Shown: positions 12,722 to 24,620, numbered from the stretch's first letter. The stretch: 64,000 nt of DNA from Aegilops tauschii subsp. strangulata (GCF_002575655.3 NC_053036.3:193906788-193970787); one strand, 5' to 3'. The notes: a model not told the origin generated them from the letters alone. A program made the numbers and translations.

Positions 12722-13776
12722 TTAGGCCCCAGATTGATTTGAACCGGTTCATGTCAATCTTCAATACCTTTAAGAGAAAATATTCCGGCTTCTCCTTGTG
12801 CGAAGGTTATAACCCGCCGTGACGTCATCTTCTGGATTCTTGGTAACCCGCCATGACGTCATCTTCCATTAAATTCATTTTTTATTCTGTCATATCCCAA
12901 CGGATCTTATCTTAATGACCATCCCGAGAATCGAGGCGTTTCTGCGGCAAGATAATCATGTCTTCAGCCTCCTCGTTTCTCGCGCCCATTTACCAGCCGT
13001 CCCTTATAAATAGGCCCGGCCCATAAGCCTTTCGTCACTCTTCTCGATCCATCGTCTTCCTCCTCTGACGCCCCAGAGCTCGAGCTCCGCCGCCGCCGCC
13101 GCGCCCCTCGTCTTCCTCAGCCTCGGCCGCTGCATCATCCTGAACCGGTCCAGAGAAACGGCGGCGACCTCCGCTGCTCATCGGCACCCAGTAAGTCCTT
13201 GCTACTCCGTGCAATAGATTCGCATTAGGGTTCCATGCTTCTTCCCTGTTCTTCGTAGTTTCATCTCGATTTCTTCACAGTTCCTCCATCGAGGCTCCTT
13301 TTGATCCGAAAGCGGTACAGACTCCCTGCGGTAGTAGTTTCTCACCCATTTTTATGCTAGTAGATCCCTTTTGCCCGAAAAAAGACCTCATTTAGAGCTT
13401 ATGAACTCCTCTGTATCAGTTTTTTAGGTCTAGAAATTTTTCCTGTCTGGACGATCGTTTGATCCAAAGTAATCCCTGCAATCTGCGAAACTTGTTTGTG
13501 CAACACTTAGACAAAAAACTGCATCTGTTAGCCATGGCGGCTCATATCGCCGGCTTAAAAGAGACCCCGCTTTGTGAAATCTCCGGCTCACTCACAATAG
13601 AGTTAAATAACTTAAATTGCTTAAGATATCCACGGCGGCTTAGATAACCTGACACAGTTAGTCATATATCATTAGGCCCCTTCATAAACCGCCATCTTGA
13701 ATACTGAACTGAAATCTTCCTCCGGCTTTAATTTGAACCAGGAATTCTCTTTTGTCATAGGCTTCCATTTTCCACA

Positions 13777-16700
13777 ATGCCGCCCAAGGCTCCCAAAGCG
13801 CCCATTACCTGCAACTGGGTGAGATCCAACGTTACTGATAGCACCTTAGATGACTTCGTAAAAACGGGTTACCTGCCTAAGAAGGAGGTCATGTCCTACC
13901 GAGCTCCTGACCCGTCCGAAGAGAGACCTCAACCAAAGGACGGAGAGGTTGTCATATTTGCTGACCACATGAGCCGGGGCTTTGCCGCTCCTGGCTCAAA
14001 ATTCTTCAGAGATGTTCTGCACTTTTTCGATCTGCGACCTCAAGACATTGGACCCAACTCCGTGTCGAACATTTGTAACTTTCAAGTGTTCTGTGAGGTA
14101 TACCTTGGAGAAGAACCCAGCCTGCTACTCTTTAGGGAGTTATTTTACCTGAACCGCCAGAATGAATGTGCCAACGACGGAGAGATTGTCTCTTTCCTTA
14201 TGCTGAGCCGCCAAGCCACCCGAAGGACTGGAACCAGACATGGTTCTACTACCAAGATACTTCTCCGGCTGATGAGAACCCCCTGCCCGGCTTTCGCGCC
14301 CTGCGTCTGGAGTCAAATCACCCCCTGCCAGACAAATTATCTCAAGCTGAGCGTCAACCGCTTATTTCCACCAACAACAAAATCAAAGCTCTTCTAGGAA
14401 ACGGCCTAAACGGCATTGATCTGGTCCGTGTCTGGATTGCTTGGCGGGTGATTCCTCTAAGCCGCCGCCCCGGCTTAATGTGTGATTACACGGGCCGGAA
14501 GGATGATCCTCTTCGGCACAGCCCCGACGACTTACCTGAGGACGTCGTTGATGACATGACCAAGTCTCTTCTGAACGAGAGCTTAGCAGATTGCGGGAGG
14601 ATAGGCCTAAGCCCCTTCTGCAAGGCTAACCCGGCCCCGGCGGTAAGCTATTGACCTGAACACCTTACTTTTCATTTTAACAATTTTCGTCTTAACTTCA
14701 AGAAACCTTCGTTGTATTTTACAGGCTAATGACAAATTCTGGAAGGTCAGGTATGACCATGAAGCTGCTAAGAAAGCCAGGAAGGTTAAAAAAGCCGCCA
14801 GGAGAGCCGCTCCCTGCAAGAAGGGGAGTAAGCCTAGCGCCTCGGACCTGCTTCACCTGGAAGACACCTCCGAGTCAGAGGTAGCCCTTGATTCTTTAGG
14901 CTCCTTTTTTAACCGTCTTATTGACACTGATTATCAGCAGGAGGATACCGGAGTGAGTAACCCGGTGATTGAAGAGGTAACTATACTTTCCTCCGACTCG
15001 GAGCCCTTGCCAAGACTGAAAGTCCGAAGAGTAACCCGGAAAGTAAGATTTTCACATCCTTTAGCTTATCAAGATCCTCAATTTCTTTTGAAGCGACAGA
15101 TTCATGAGAGTCGGAGGCAGACCCAGACTAGCAAGGACGCAGACCTCTCCTCCGGCTTACCCGAAGCATCAAGGAAGCGCCGGACCGAGGTTATCTCCGA
15201 CTTATATCCTTTTCATCCTTTGGCGGGCGTCACTCGTCAACCACTCAATTCTTCTGATTCAAACTATCAGGGAACTTCACCTTCCTCCGGCGACTCCATG
15301 CAATCTAACTTGCCGGCCTTCAAAACCGCACCCGGGTAATGATAGCCAGCTTCTTTTGCGCTTATCTTACTCATGTTTTTGCACTAACCCTTTGACTTTC
15401 AGTATACAAGTAAAGCCCAGCAAGAGGGCGAAGAAAAGTAAGCCGGCCAAAGAGCCGGTCTTGATTGAACCTGATGCCTCTGCCCCTGAGCAAACCAACA
15501 CTGCCCCCTCTGATGAGCAAGTTATGGAGGGTTCTGATAACCCGGAGATCCCCAGCCCGGCTCATCCAGATGACCCGGACATGGTGATTACCCGGACCGA
15601 ATTTGTTGAACCGGGAAGACCCACCGTGCTGGCTAGGTGCTCTGCCAAGGAGGAACTTCTGGAACGCCGCAGAGCCAGGCTGGACATTACTAACTATGCC
15701 ATAGTCATCCTTACCATGCCAGTCCCCAAGTCTATTACTTATGATGGAATATGTTGTAGACTTAATACCGGCTTAATAATTACTTATGTTAATCAAGTAG
15801 TTGAGCAACTTTACACATTAGCCCCCAAGTGCCGAGTACCTTTGCCTGCAAAGTGCTTGGGACTTACTTTCATGAACCGGCACTGTAGATAGGGCCTTTC
15901 AGCATACATTAGTCCCCGTGCCAAGTGTCTTTGCTTGCAAAGTGCTTGGGACTTAATATTGCATTATAATCACCTTAACTGTAACCCGGAATTTGTACAG
16001 GCCGCCTGTAAGAAATTTGAATCAGAAATCTCTGATTTGAAGAGCCGCCTGAAGACCCAGGAAAGTGAAACCCAAAAAGCCAACTCCAAATTTGAACTCA
16101 GTGTATCCGCACAAGAGAAACTGAAGAAAAAGTTTGAAGCAGAAAGGAAAGCCTGGGCAGATGAAAAAGCTGCTTTGCCCAGCCGGGCCGAACAAGCGGA
16201 GGCCACTCTTACTGAAAGAACCGCCGAGCTATCCGGCTTAAAACGCCATGTCTCTCAGATGGTCTCCGCAATCTTTGGTAAATTTCTAATCAGTTTACAT
16301 CGGTTAGTTCCCATAAACATCTCAATTGCCAGCAGCTCACTTGACTTTGTAATGCAGGTCCCAGGAGTTCCAATCTCAACCAGAGCGTGCTGACTAAGCT
16401 GAAGGCGGTTTATACCTTGGTGGAGCAACTTTACACCGGGTCACAACGTGCTTTAGCCGTTGTGGCTCTGTCTAATGAAGTTCCCACTCACCTGGCAGAC
16501 GTACTCATGCGGCTTGCCGTACTTCCTCAACGCTTCCAAGAGCTGAGACGGGCTTCTGCAAGAGCCGGAGCAATAGCTGCTCTGAGCCGGGCCAAGGCGT
16601 TTCTACCGGAGCTAGACCCAGCCGACATCGCTCTTGGATACCCCAGCTTGAAAGAAGACGGCACCCCCTTTGACCAGAAAGACTTCGCCGCCTGTGTGAA

Positions 16701-17001
16701 GAGCGTGCGCCCGGTGGCCACCTTGATTGGGAATGACACAGACCTTACCAAGTATCAACCGGGCTTTGACGCGGAGAATCAGAGGATCCCAACTCCATGC
16801 TATTAAGCAGTCAGCCTGATCCCTCCGACTCGTAAGCATACCTTCGCCCCTGAAGTTGACCCGGCCGGGTTAATTGATGATGAGGCTCAATTTGAAGCCT
16901 TGAGTGGCATTGAATGGAAATCATCAACCTTCCAGGTCATGGACACAGCCGGAGGAGCGGAGAGGGATGACCCGGAAACCTCAGGCCAACAACGCCCTTG
17001 A
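13777..17001 (+). pseudogene. Antisense multi-exon gene of Gypsy copy B, frameshifted
   Basis: This gene is read opposite to gag-pol. Predicted exons are 13,777-14,642, 14,725-14,880, 14,938-15,335, from 15,403, 16,001-16,277 and 16,358-17,001, with GT-AG borders. Exon 1 encodes the MPPKAPKAPITCNW protein also seen in copy A. Near 14,173 copy B has lost 37 bp between two caacg repeats, which shifts the frame. Exon 4 has lost about 120 bp near 15,700, including its splice donor. Exon 5 encodes a charged coiled coil rich in Glu, Lys and Ala. The last exon is interrupted by one TAA at 16,804-16,806. The protein belongs to the cereal 'putative gypsy type transposon' group of unknown role. Confidence 0.65.
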
Positions 17002-18102
17002 TCTCACAGGCAGCTCATATGTTGTCTTAAAGAACGATGCCTCACCTTTCGGACTCGGGAAGTCATGTAACAGAGTAGGATGAACACTTAATTTTGTCGT
17101 GCCATCGTGCAGATGTGTAGTGCTTAACTCCATATAAACTGCTCCTTTATATGCTTCCGGGTTATGTTTGATCCTCTGCTTTCCTTAAGTTTTAAATAGC
17201 TGTCTTTAATTTTCCTGCATGGAAAACAAGTCACAAGTCTCTAGGCGGCTTACCGCACGGAGAGTCATATAACCCAGAATACGAATCAAAGCCATAATAA
17301 AACCGGCTCTCAATTATATCTCCGAGATACCATAATAGCATACTTGCGAGCCTTCAAATATACTTCCGGTTGATATAACCCGAATAATAAGGTGGAGAAC
17401 TCCGGCTCGCCAGCACTTATAATGCTTGTGATATGCCATTAACATTATTAATCAAGGTTAAGCCGGTGGAAGTAGAACCACCCTCGAATACTTTCAATAT
17501 GATCAAAAGAAATTATTTGTAACAAAAAGATGTCAAAAATTTGGAGGCTTCTGATTCGAATACGACCAGAGTACCGTCCCAAAGGGGTTAAGCTAAGATT
17601 CGAATACGATCATATAGCCCCCAGTGGCTTTGGCGTTGCTGATCAAGAGGGTACCGACAGCTATGTTCTCTTTGGTTCGAATACGACCTATGTTTGAACA
17701 GGAAGCCCCCAAATGACCTTGAGAGTTGTTTAACGACGCTGATTCGAATACGATCCACGTCGGTTCCCAAAGGGGGTTGAGCCATGATTCAAATATGATC
17801 AAGAAAAACTCCCCAATGAGCTCGGCAATATGCCAATCAAGTGGGTATCGATAGCTATGTTCTCTTTGGTTCGAATACGACCTATGTTTGAACAGGAAGC
17901 CCCCAAGTGATCATATTGTTAACAGCTAGATTCGAATACGATCATAAGTCGGGTCAACCTCCAAGTGACCATGTAATGTTGCAATGGAAATAACAATAAT
18001 ACATTTACCTTTGGAGGAAAAAAAAGGACAGAGGTCCTGCTTTATTATTTATCATAATATATACATGGCTATAGAAATATGTACATTATGAGAGCCGGTG
18101 GC
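17002..18102. other. Spacer between the convergent genes of copy B
   Basis: This 1.1-kb region separates the end of the antisense gene from the end of integrase. I see no coding sequence. It holds the tandem motif array listed separately, and an A-run at 18,020-18,028 followed by ttattatttatcataatatat, which could serve as a polyadenylation region. Confidence 0.6.
17552..17945. repeat. Seven-copy motif array ATTCGAATACGA(C/T)C in Gypsy copy B
   Basis: The word ttcgaatacga(c/t)c, or a one- or two-base variant, occurs about seven times in 400 bp. Within this a unit of about 200 bp is duplicated: ctatgttctctttggttcg with its flanks appears near 17,660 and again near 17,865. Between motifs the text alternates with agcccccaa(g/a)tga. 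Tat elements often carry tandem repeats in this non-coding zone. Confidence 0.8.
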
Positions 18103-19566
18103 TCAAGTGTAATAAGGCCAAAGCTGAGCTATGTTCCACGGCCGGCGGGTCTCCTCTTCCGACTTACGTGAATCTCTGTGCTCCCGAACATCAATAAGAT
18201 AGTATGACCCGTTGTGCAAGTTCTTGCTGACCACAAAGGGCCCTTCCCAAGGTGGGGATAACTTGTGCGCATCTGTTTGATCCTGGATGAGCCGGAGCAC
18301 CAAATCACCTTCCTGAAAGACCCGGGACTTAACCCAGCGGCTGTGATAGCGGCGCAGGTCTTGTTGGTAAATCGCCGAGCGAGGTGTTGCTACGTCGCGT
18401 TGTTCATCCAACAAGTCAAGAGCTTCTTGACGCGCCTGCTCATTATCCGCCTTGACATAAGCCGCCACTCAAGGCGAGTCATGACGGATGTCGCTAGGGA
18501 GGACCGCCTCAGCTCCGTAAACCATGAAGAAAGGTGTGTAACTCGTAGACCTGTTAGGAGTAGTATTGATGCTCCATAACACGGAAGGTAACTCCTCTAC
18601 CCAACAACCCGGCGTCCGTTGCAAAGGGACCAAAAGCCGGGGCTTGATGCCCTTCAAGATCTCCTGATTGGCTCTCTCAGCCTGACCATTGGATTGAGGG
18701 TGAGCCACTGATGAAACATCGAGCCGAATATGCTCTCATTGACAAAATTCCTCCATGGCACCCTTAGACAGATTGGTGCCATTGTCAGTTATAATGCTGT
18801 GTGGAAAACCAAAGCGAAATATCACCCTTTTCATGAACTGAACCGCTGTGGCTGTGTCAGACTTACTAACTGGCTCTGCCTCAACCCACTTTGTGAACTT
18901 GTCGACCGCCACCAAGAGGTGGGTCTTCTTATCCTTGGACCTTTTAAAAGGCCCAACCATATCAAGCCCCCAGATCGCAAATGGCCAAGTGATTGGAATC
19001 ATCCTCAACTCTTGAGCCGGTACATGAGCCCGTCGTGAGAACCTCTGACAACCGTCACATTTACTGACTAAGTCCTCTGCATCAGCATGAGCCGTCAGCC
19101 AATAAAAACCATGACGAAAAGTCTTGGCCACAAGAGATTTTGAGCCGGCATGATGGCCACAATCCCCCTCGTGAATCTCACGTAAAATTTCTTGACCTTC
19201 CTCAGGGGAAACACAATGCTGGAAAGTTCCAGTGACACTGCGACGATGCAGCTCGCCATTGATAATTATCATTGACTTAGACCGTCGGGTTATTTGTCTG
19301 GCCAAAGTTTCATCCTCAGGCAATTCTCCCCGGGTCATGTAAGCCAAGTATGGTACTGCCCAATCTAGGATAATGTGGAGAGCCGCCACCAACTGTGCTT
19401 CCGGGTCAGGAATAGCCAAGTCTTCCTCTGTAGGCAACTTAACAGAAGGGTTATGCAAAATGTCCAAGAAAGTATTAGGCGGCACCGACTTTCGCTGAGA
19501 GCCCAGCCGGCTTAATGCATCAGCCGCCTCGTTGTTCCTGCGATCGATGTGCTCTACTTGGTAACC
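18103..19566 (-). pseudogene. Integrase region of copy B pol, with two in-frame TGA stops
   Basis: The integrase catalyses insertion of retrotransposon cDNA. The zinc-binding HHCC motif is visible (H..H in GDCGHHAGSK, C..C in KCDGCQRF). The three catalytic acidic residues are also present: D in WGLDMVGPF, D in ITDNGTNL and E in SNGQAERANQ. The frame continues from the RNase H segment after a TAG at 19,567-19,569. It is broken by TGA at 18,736-18,738 and 18,469-18,471, and ends at 18,103. All segments share one frame, so only point changes disable it. Confidence 0.88.
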
Positions 19567-21293
19567 CTAAAAATGTCCAGCAATGGCATCAACTTCGCGG
19601 CGATAAGCCGCCATGAGGGGGTCCTTGGAATCCCACTTGCCTGACACTTGTTGGCCCACTAAATCTGAGTCGCCAAAGCACCTTACCCGGCTTAAGCTCA
19701 TCTCCTTAGCCATCCGAAGACCATGGAGCAAGGCCTCGTACTCAGCTGCATTGTTAGTACAGGGAAACATCAACCATAGCACATAGCAAAACTTGTCACC
19801 TCGAGGGGAAGCTAATACAACTCCAGCCCCCGAGCTCTCCAATTGCCTGGACCCGTCGAAGTGAAGAGTCCAGTATGTATTATCCGGTTTCTCTTCAGGC
19901 ACCTGCAGCTCTGTCCAATCGTTGATGAAATCCACCAATGCATGAGATTTGATAGCAGTGCGCGGCACGTATTTTAGACCATGAGGCCCAAGTTCTATAG
20001 CCCACTTAGCAACTCTTCCTGTGGCTTCTCTGTTTTGGATGATATCTCCTAGGGGAGCAGAACTAACCACAGTGATAGGGTGACCCTGGAAATAATGTTT
20101 AAGCTTCCGGCTTGCCATGAATACCCCATAAACAAGCTTCTGCCAATGTGGATACCGTTGTTTGGACTCAATGAGTACTTCGCTGACGTAGTAAACCGGC
20201 CGCTGAACCAGATACTCCTTACCTGCTTCCTTACGCTCCACCACCACAGCCACACTGACGGCTCGTGTGTTAGCGGCTACATACAGCAATAAAGGCTCCT
20301 TGTCAACAGGATCAGCAAGGACTGGTGGCTCAGCTAGCTGTCTTTTCAAATCCTCAAAAGCAGCATTAGCAGCATCATTCCAGATAAAGTCATCTGTTTT
20401 CTTCATCATCTGGTACAGTGGCATGGCCTTTTCACCCAACCGGCTCAAAGCAGCGATGCGACCCGCCAGACGCTGGATGTCGTTTATGCACGCCGGCTTA
20501 GCCAGAGAGGTGATTGCCTTGATCTTTTCCGGGTTAGCTTCAATGCCTCTGTGAGAAACCAGAAACCCAAGAGCTTGCCTGCGGGAACACCAAAAACACA
20601 CTTGGCCGGGTTAAGCATCATCTTGTAGACCCGGAGATTATCAAAGGTCTCTCTCAGATCATCTATCAGGGTCTCCTTCTCCCTGGATTTAACCACGATA
20701 TCATCCACATAGGCATGAACATTGCGCCCAATCTGGTTATGAAGACAATTCTGCACGCAACGCTGGTAAGTCGCCTGTGCCCTCTTGAGCCCAAAAGGCA
20801 TAGACACATAACAGAAGGCTCCAAAGGGAGTGATGAATGTCGTCTTCTCCTGGTCCTTAATTGCCATTTTGATCTGATGGTACCCAGAGTAAGCATCCAA
20901 AAAGCTTAAACGCTCACAACCCGCCGTAGCATCAATAATTTGATCAATACGGGGGAGAGCAAAAGGATCAGCCGGACAAGCTTTGTTTAAATCCGTATAG
21001 TCCACACACATCCGCCAGGTGCCGTTCTTCTTGAGCACGAGCACCGGGTTAGCTAACCATTCTGGATGAAAAACTTCAACAATAAACCCGGCCGCCAAGA
21101 GCCGGGCTACCTCCTCACCAATGGCTTTCCGCCTCTCCTCATTAAACCGCCGGAGGAATTGTCTGACCGGCTTAAATTTCGGATCAATATTAAGGGTGTG
21201 CTCAGCGAGTTCTCTAGGTACACCCGGCATGTCAGAAGGTTTCCATGCAAAGATGTCCCTGTTCTCACGGATGAACTCGATGAGCGGGCCTTC
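19567..21293 (-). pseudogene. Reverse transcriptase and RNase H region of copy B pol, one frameshift
   Basis: The reverse transcriptase core is clear, with AYVDDIVVKS as the catalytic YxDD box and the preceding FCYVSMPFGLKRA block. A first, degenerate RNase H-like domain follows the connection. A second one (LHFDGSRQLESSGAG, later NNAAEYEALLHG and FGDSDLV) carries the D-E-D acidic residues, as in the extra archaeal-type RNase H of Tat elements. Near 20,566 one base is missing, so the frame switches between the segment ending at 20,484 and the one starting at about 20,601. The region ends at an in-frame TAG at 19,567-19,569. Confidence 0.88.
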
Positions 21294-22190
21294 CTATTTC
21301 GGATCCAGATTGGCACTGATGCTGAACTGCTGAGATGAGTCACCTTGAACAAAATCAACAAGTTTAGTCTCATCCGCTGACTTAAATTTCATTGCCGGCT
21401 CATGCTCCGTGGTTGGCTTTTTCAAAGACGTCATATCTGCCGGGTCAACACTATCCTTGTAAAACTTCAATTCCTCTGTCGCACAAACAGACTCAGCATA
21501 AGCAGCGTCACCTTCCTCACATTCCAAGGCTATCTTTCGGCTGCCATGAACCGTAATGGTCCCATTGTGACCCGGCATCTTGAGCTGCAAATACACATAA
21601 CACAGCCGCGCCATGAACTTGGCATAAGCCGGCCGCCCAAATAGAGCATGGTACGGGCTTCTTATTTTAACCACCTCAAACGTCAGTTTTTCCGCTCTGT
21701 AGTTGTACTCATCTCCAAAGGCTACTTCCAGCTCGATCTTACCGACTGGGTACGCCGACTTACCAGGCACCACCCCATGGAAAACAGTGTTGGACTGGCT
21801 GAGGTTTTTATCAGTTAGTCCCATACGACAGAAGGTCTCATAATAGAGGATGTTGATACTGCTGCCTCCGTCCATGAGCACTTTAGTGAATTTGTACCCT
21901 CCAACCTGAGGAGCCACCACCAAGGCCAAGTGACCCGGATTATCAACCCGGGGAGGGTGATCTTCCCTACTCCACACAATAGGTTGTTCAGACCATCTCA
22001 AATAACGGGGAACCGCCGGCTCAACAGCATTTACAGCCCTCTTATGAAGCTTCTGGTCTCGCTTGCACAGACTGGTAGTAAACACATGATACTGCCCACC
22101 ATTAAGCTGCTTTGGATTGGTCTGGTATCCCCCTTGCTGCTGCTGCTGATTAGCCTGGCCAGACTGCTGATTAAAGCCCCCTTGAAAATT
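21294..22190 (-). pseudogene. Aspartic protease region of copy B
   Basis: The protease matures the Gag-Pol polyprotein. The segment contains KVLMDGGSSINILYYE, the retropepsin active-site strand with Gly in place of the usual Thr/Ser after Asp. It lies in the same frame as gag, separated by one TAG (22,191-22,193), and in the same frame as reverse transcriptase, separated by another TAG (21,294-21,296). Gag, protease and pol were therefore most likely one continuous frame. Confidence 0.82.
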
Positions 22191-24620
22191 CTAAGAATTG
22201 GAATTTGAGCCGCCGCCCGGGCCATGAAATCCGCCGGCTCCTGAGCCGCCGCCCTGCCCATTGTTGCCATTAAAAGCGTTGGAATTTTTGAAGGCTTTCA
22301 TGATTGCGCAGCCTTTCCATAGATGAGTGGCCGGCTTATCCCTAGAGCCATGCCTTGGACAAGGCTCATTCAACAAGTGCTCAAGCGTCGGGCTTGACCC
22401 GCCGGCTCGGGGAGGTGGTCTCCCCTTACGTCGGTGGTTGTTACCCTGCGCATTGGCGTTGGCCACAAACTCCACACTGCCATCAGCCTTACGCTTGTTA
22501 CCTCCCTGGTTCGCCGGGTTATGCTGAGGGCCCTTGCCATTGCCATTCCGTTTTCCCTTCCCTGTCCTTTCATCATCCGACGCGGGATCCTTGGTACTAT
22601 CAGAGTCGGCGTACTTGACCAGAGCCGCCATCAGCGTACCCATATCATTGCAATCGCGCTTGAGCCGCCCGAGCTTCATCTTCAGGGGCGCAAAACGACA
22701 ATTCTGCTCCAACATTAAGACTGCAGAGCCGACATCCATCTTATCAGATGAATGTATTATCTCTTTGACCCGGAGAACCCAATGGGTTGTAGACTCGCCC
22801 TCTTGCTGTTTGCAGTTAGTCAAATCCACAATGGACGTAGATTGCCTACATGTATCTTTGAAGTTCTGGATAAACCGGGCTTTTAGCTCGGCCCATGACC
22901 CGATGGAGTTAGGCGGCAGTCCTTTCAACCAAGTGCGGGCAGTCCCATCCAACATCATGGTGAAGTATTTGGCCATTGCCGCTTCACTAACCTCCAGTAA
23001 CTCCATAGCCATCTCGTAGCTCTCGATCCATGCTCCGGGTTGTAAATCAGCCATGTAATTAGGTACCTTCCTAGGTCCTTTGAAATCCTTGGGCAAACAT
23101 TCATTACGGAGAGCCGGCACTAGACAAGGGACGCCTCCGGTCCTCGTAGGTATACCCGCGTCGATAGAATCCCTCGGATAAGCCGGGAGTGGCTGGTAAG
23201 CTGTCAACTGAGCCGCCTGCTCCGCCTCTTGTCGTGCTCTGTCATGGTCTACCATGTTAATGGCTTCATTATGTGCCGGGCCGTGGCCAGCTGGCAAGTC
23301 ACGGCGCCAGACGTTGCTTGAGCCGGTCGCTGAGATCATGTGCCTGCTATAACTTGGGCTCCGGTTTGGACGAGGGGTTGAATGAATCCTGTCCCGGCTA
23401 TATGAGTATGCCTCCTGTTGTGCCAGAGCCGTTTGAAGAAGTTCTCTGACCCGGCGGGTTTCGACCGCCGTTGGAGAGTCGCCCTCGATTGGAAGAGCCG
23501 CCAGTCGCGCCGCTGCGGCGATCATGTTTTCCAACGGGTTGGCATAATAACCCGGTGGTATCGGCACATACTGAGGCGGGGTAGTGTTCATACGGGGAGG
23601 CCCCATCACTTGTGGCTGAATCGGTGTTCCGGCCCCGGGTGCCATGGTCTCCGGCGGGTTACTGGGCCCTGCACCAGGCGTGTTGAAGAGGATTCGAGGA
23701 TCGTAAACCGGAGGGAGTCGAGATTGAGCCTTCTGATGCCTCCTTCTCATGATCTCATTGGATGCGTTCTGATCCATCGTGAGCCGGAAAGATTGCGCCT
23801 GAATCATCTGAGTCTGGGCGTCGAGAGCCACTCGTTCTGCAGCCATCCTGATCCCTTCCACTGCCAGATCTTCCTTGGCTCTTGCTATATCCAACTTTAG
23901 TTGTGCCACCTCCGCATCATGTTGAGCTTGATCCGCTGGGGCGACCGTAGCGGTTAACAGGGCCGTTATCTTGTCTATGAGATCCATCAGCACCTGAGCC
24001 GGCGAGTGCACAGGGCCTCCTGCCCCAGTGGCGGAGTTTTGAACAGGTTGTGCGCCGGCCATGAAGATTCCAACCCGGCTCGGCGGCTCAAAGGGGTTCG
24101 GAATACTGTCGCCATCGAAACAACCCCTGAGCCTGCCATCTTGAAGCTGGTGTAACGAGTTGGTCTCATCCGTGGACGACTCGCCGTCAGAGCGAGCGGC
24201 CGTCTCATTGCCAGATCCAGATCCTTCAGAGAGTCCTCCATGGACGCATCCCACGAAAGCACGCTTCAAGGCAGGCAGAGTCCGGGCGGGTCTCGCACGC
24301 TGAGCCGTCTCGATGAGGTCGGCGCAGAGGTCCGGCTCAGGGCCCGGCTCGCCAATCTTGCCAATGAAAACGTGGATTCCGCCAAAGGGGACCCGATACC
24401 CGTACTCGATTGAGCCGGCGTCGGGGCCCCAGCTTGCATCGTCGATGTAGAGCTTGCCGCGACGACTCTTGGTCATCCGGCCCACAGCGTATCCCTTGAG
24501 CCCTTCGAAGCTGCCCTTCAAGAACTCAAATCCACCGTGCGCTGGCCCCACGGTGGGCGCCAACTGTCGTGGAATTGTCACGGCAGATGTCCTCGAGCAA
24601 GGACTTAGTCGTGGAGCCAT
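22191..24620 (-). CDS. gag of Gypsy copy B (about 809 residues)
   Basis: Gag forms the retrotransposon particle and binds its RNA. The frame opens at ATG 24,620, 56 bases inside the 5' LTR, and is uninterrupted to a TAG at 22,191-22,193. The N-terminal half is acidic and proline-rich, with many AP, GAG and QPQ stretches. The conserved retrotransposon gag domain spans about residues 510-650 (NYMADLQPGAWIESYEMAM, then FIQNFKDTCRQ and LRVKEIIHSSDKMD). Near the C-terminus CPRHGSRDKPATHLWKGC resembles the unusual C/H zinc finger of Tat gags. The tail is rich in glycine and asparagine. The TAG at the end is probably a mutation rather than the native terminus. Confidence 0.85.
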   Translation of the reverse strand: MAPRLSPCSRTSAVTIPRQLAPTVGPAHGGFEFLKGSFEGLKGYAVGRMTKSRRGKLYIDDASWGPDAGSIEYGYRVPFGGIHVFIGKIGEPGPEPDLCADLIETAQRARPARTLPALKRAFVGCVHGGLSEGSGSGNETAARSDGESSTDETNSLHQLQDGRLRGCFDGDSIPNPFEPPSRVGIFMAGAQPVQNSATGAGGPVHSPAQVLMDLIDKITALLTATVAPADQAQHDAEVAQLKLDIARAKEDLAVEGIRMAAERVALDAQTQMIQAQSFRLTMDQNASNEIMRRRHQKAQSRLPPVYDPRILFNTPGAGPSNPPETMAPGAGTPIQPQVMGPPRMNTTPPQYVPIPPGYYANPLENMIAAAARLAALPIEGDSPTAVETRRVRELLQTALAQQEAYSYSRDRIHSTPRPNRSPSYSRHMISATGSSNVWRRDLPAGHGPAHNEAINMVDHDRARQEAEQAAQLTAYQPLPAYPRDSIDAGIPTRTGGVPCLVPALRNECLPKDFKGPRKVPNYMADLQPGAWIESYEMAMELLEVSEAAMAKYFTMMLDGTARTWLKGLPPNSIGSWAELKARFIQNFKDTCRQSTSIVDLTNCKQQEGESTTHWVLRVKEIIHSSDKMDVGSAVLMLEQNCRFAPLKMKLGRLKRDCNDMGTLMAALVKYADSDSTKDPASDDERTGKGKRNGNGKGPQHNPANQGGNKRKADGSVEFVANANAQGNNHRRKGRPPPRAGGSSPTLEHLLNEPCPRHGSRDKPATHLWKGCAIMKAFKNSNAFNGNNGQGGGSGAGGFHGPGGGSNSNS
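24545..24562 (-). other. Primer-binding site of Gypsy copy B
   Basis: Two bases inside the 5' LTR the minus strand reads TGGCGCCCACCGTGGGGC. This is the position of a tRNA primer site and starts with the TGG complementary to the CCA end. I have not assigned the tRNA species. Copy C has the same sequence beside its LTR. Confidence 0.75.

Noticed and set aside
17552..17945. CRISPR-like spaced repeats
   Set aside because: Repeats are short and degenerate, spacing is irregular, and the setting is a plant retrotransposon.
22191..22193. Programmed read-through of the gag TAG, as in some retroviruses
   Set aside because: The bases after the stop (aat ttt caa) do not match known read-through contexts. 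Four other CAG/CGA-type stops occur further along in the same frame, so mutation is the simpler explanation.
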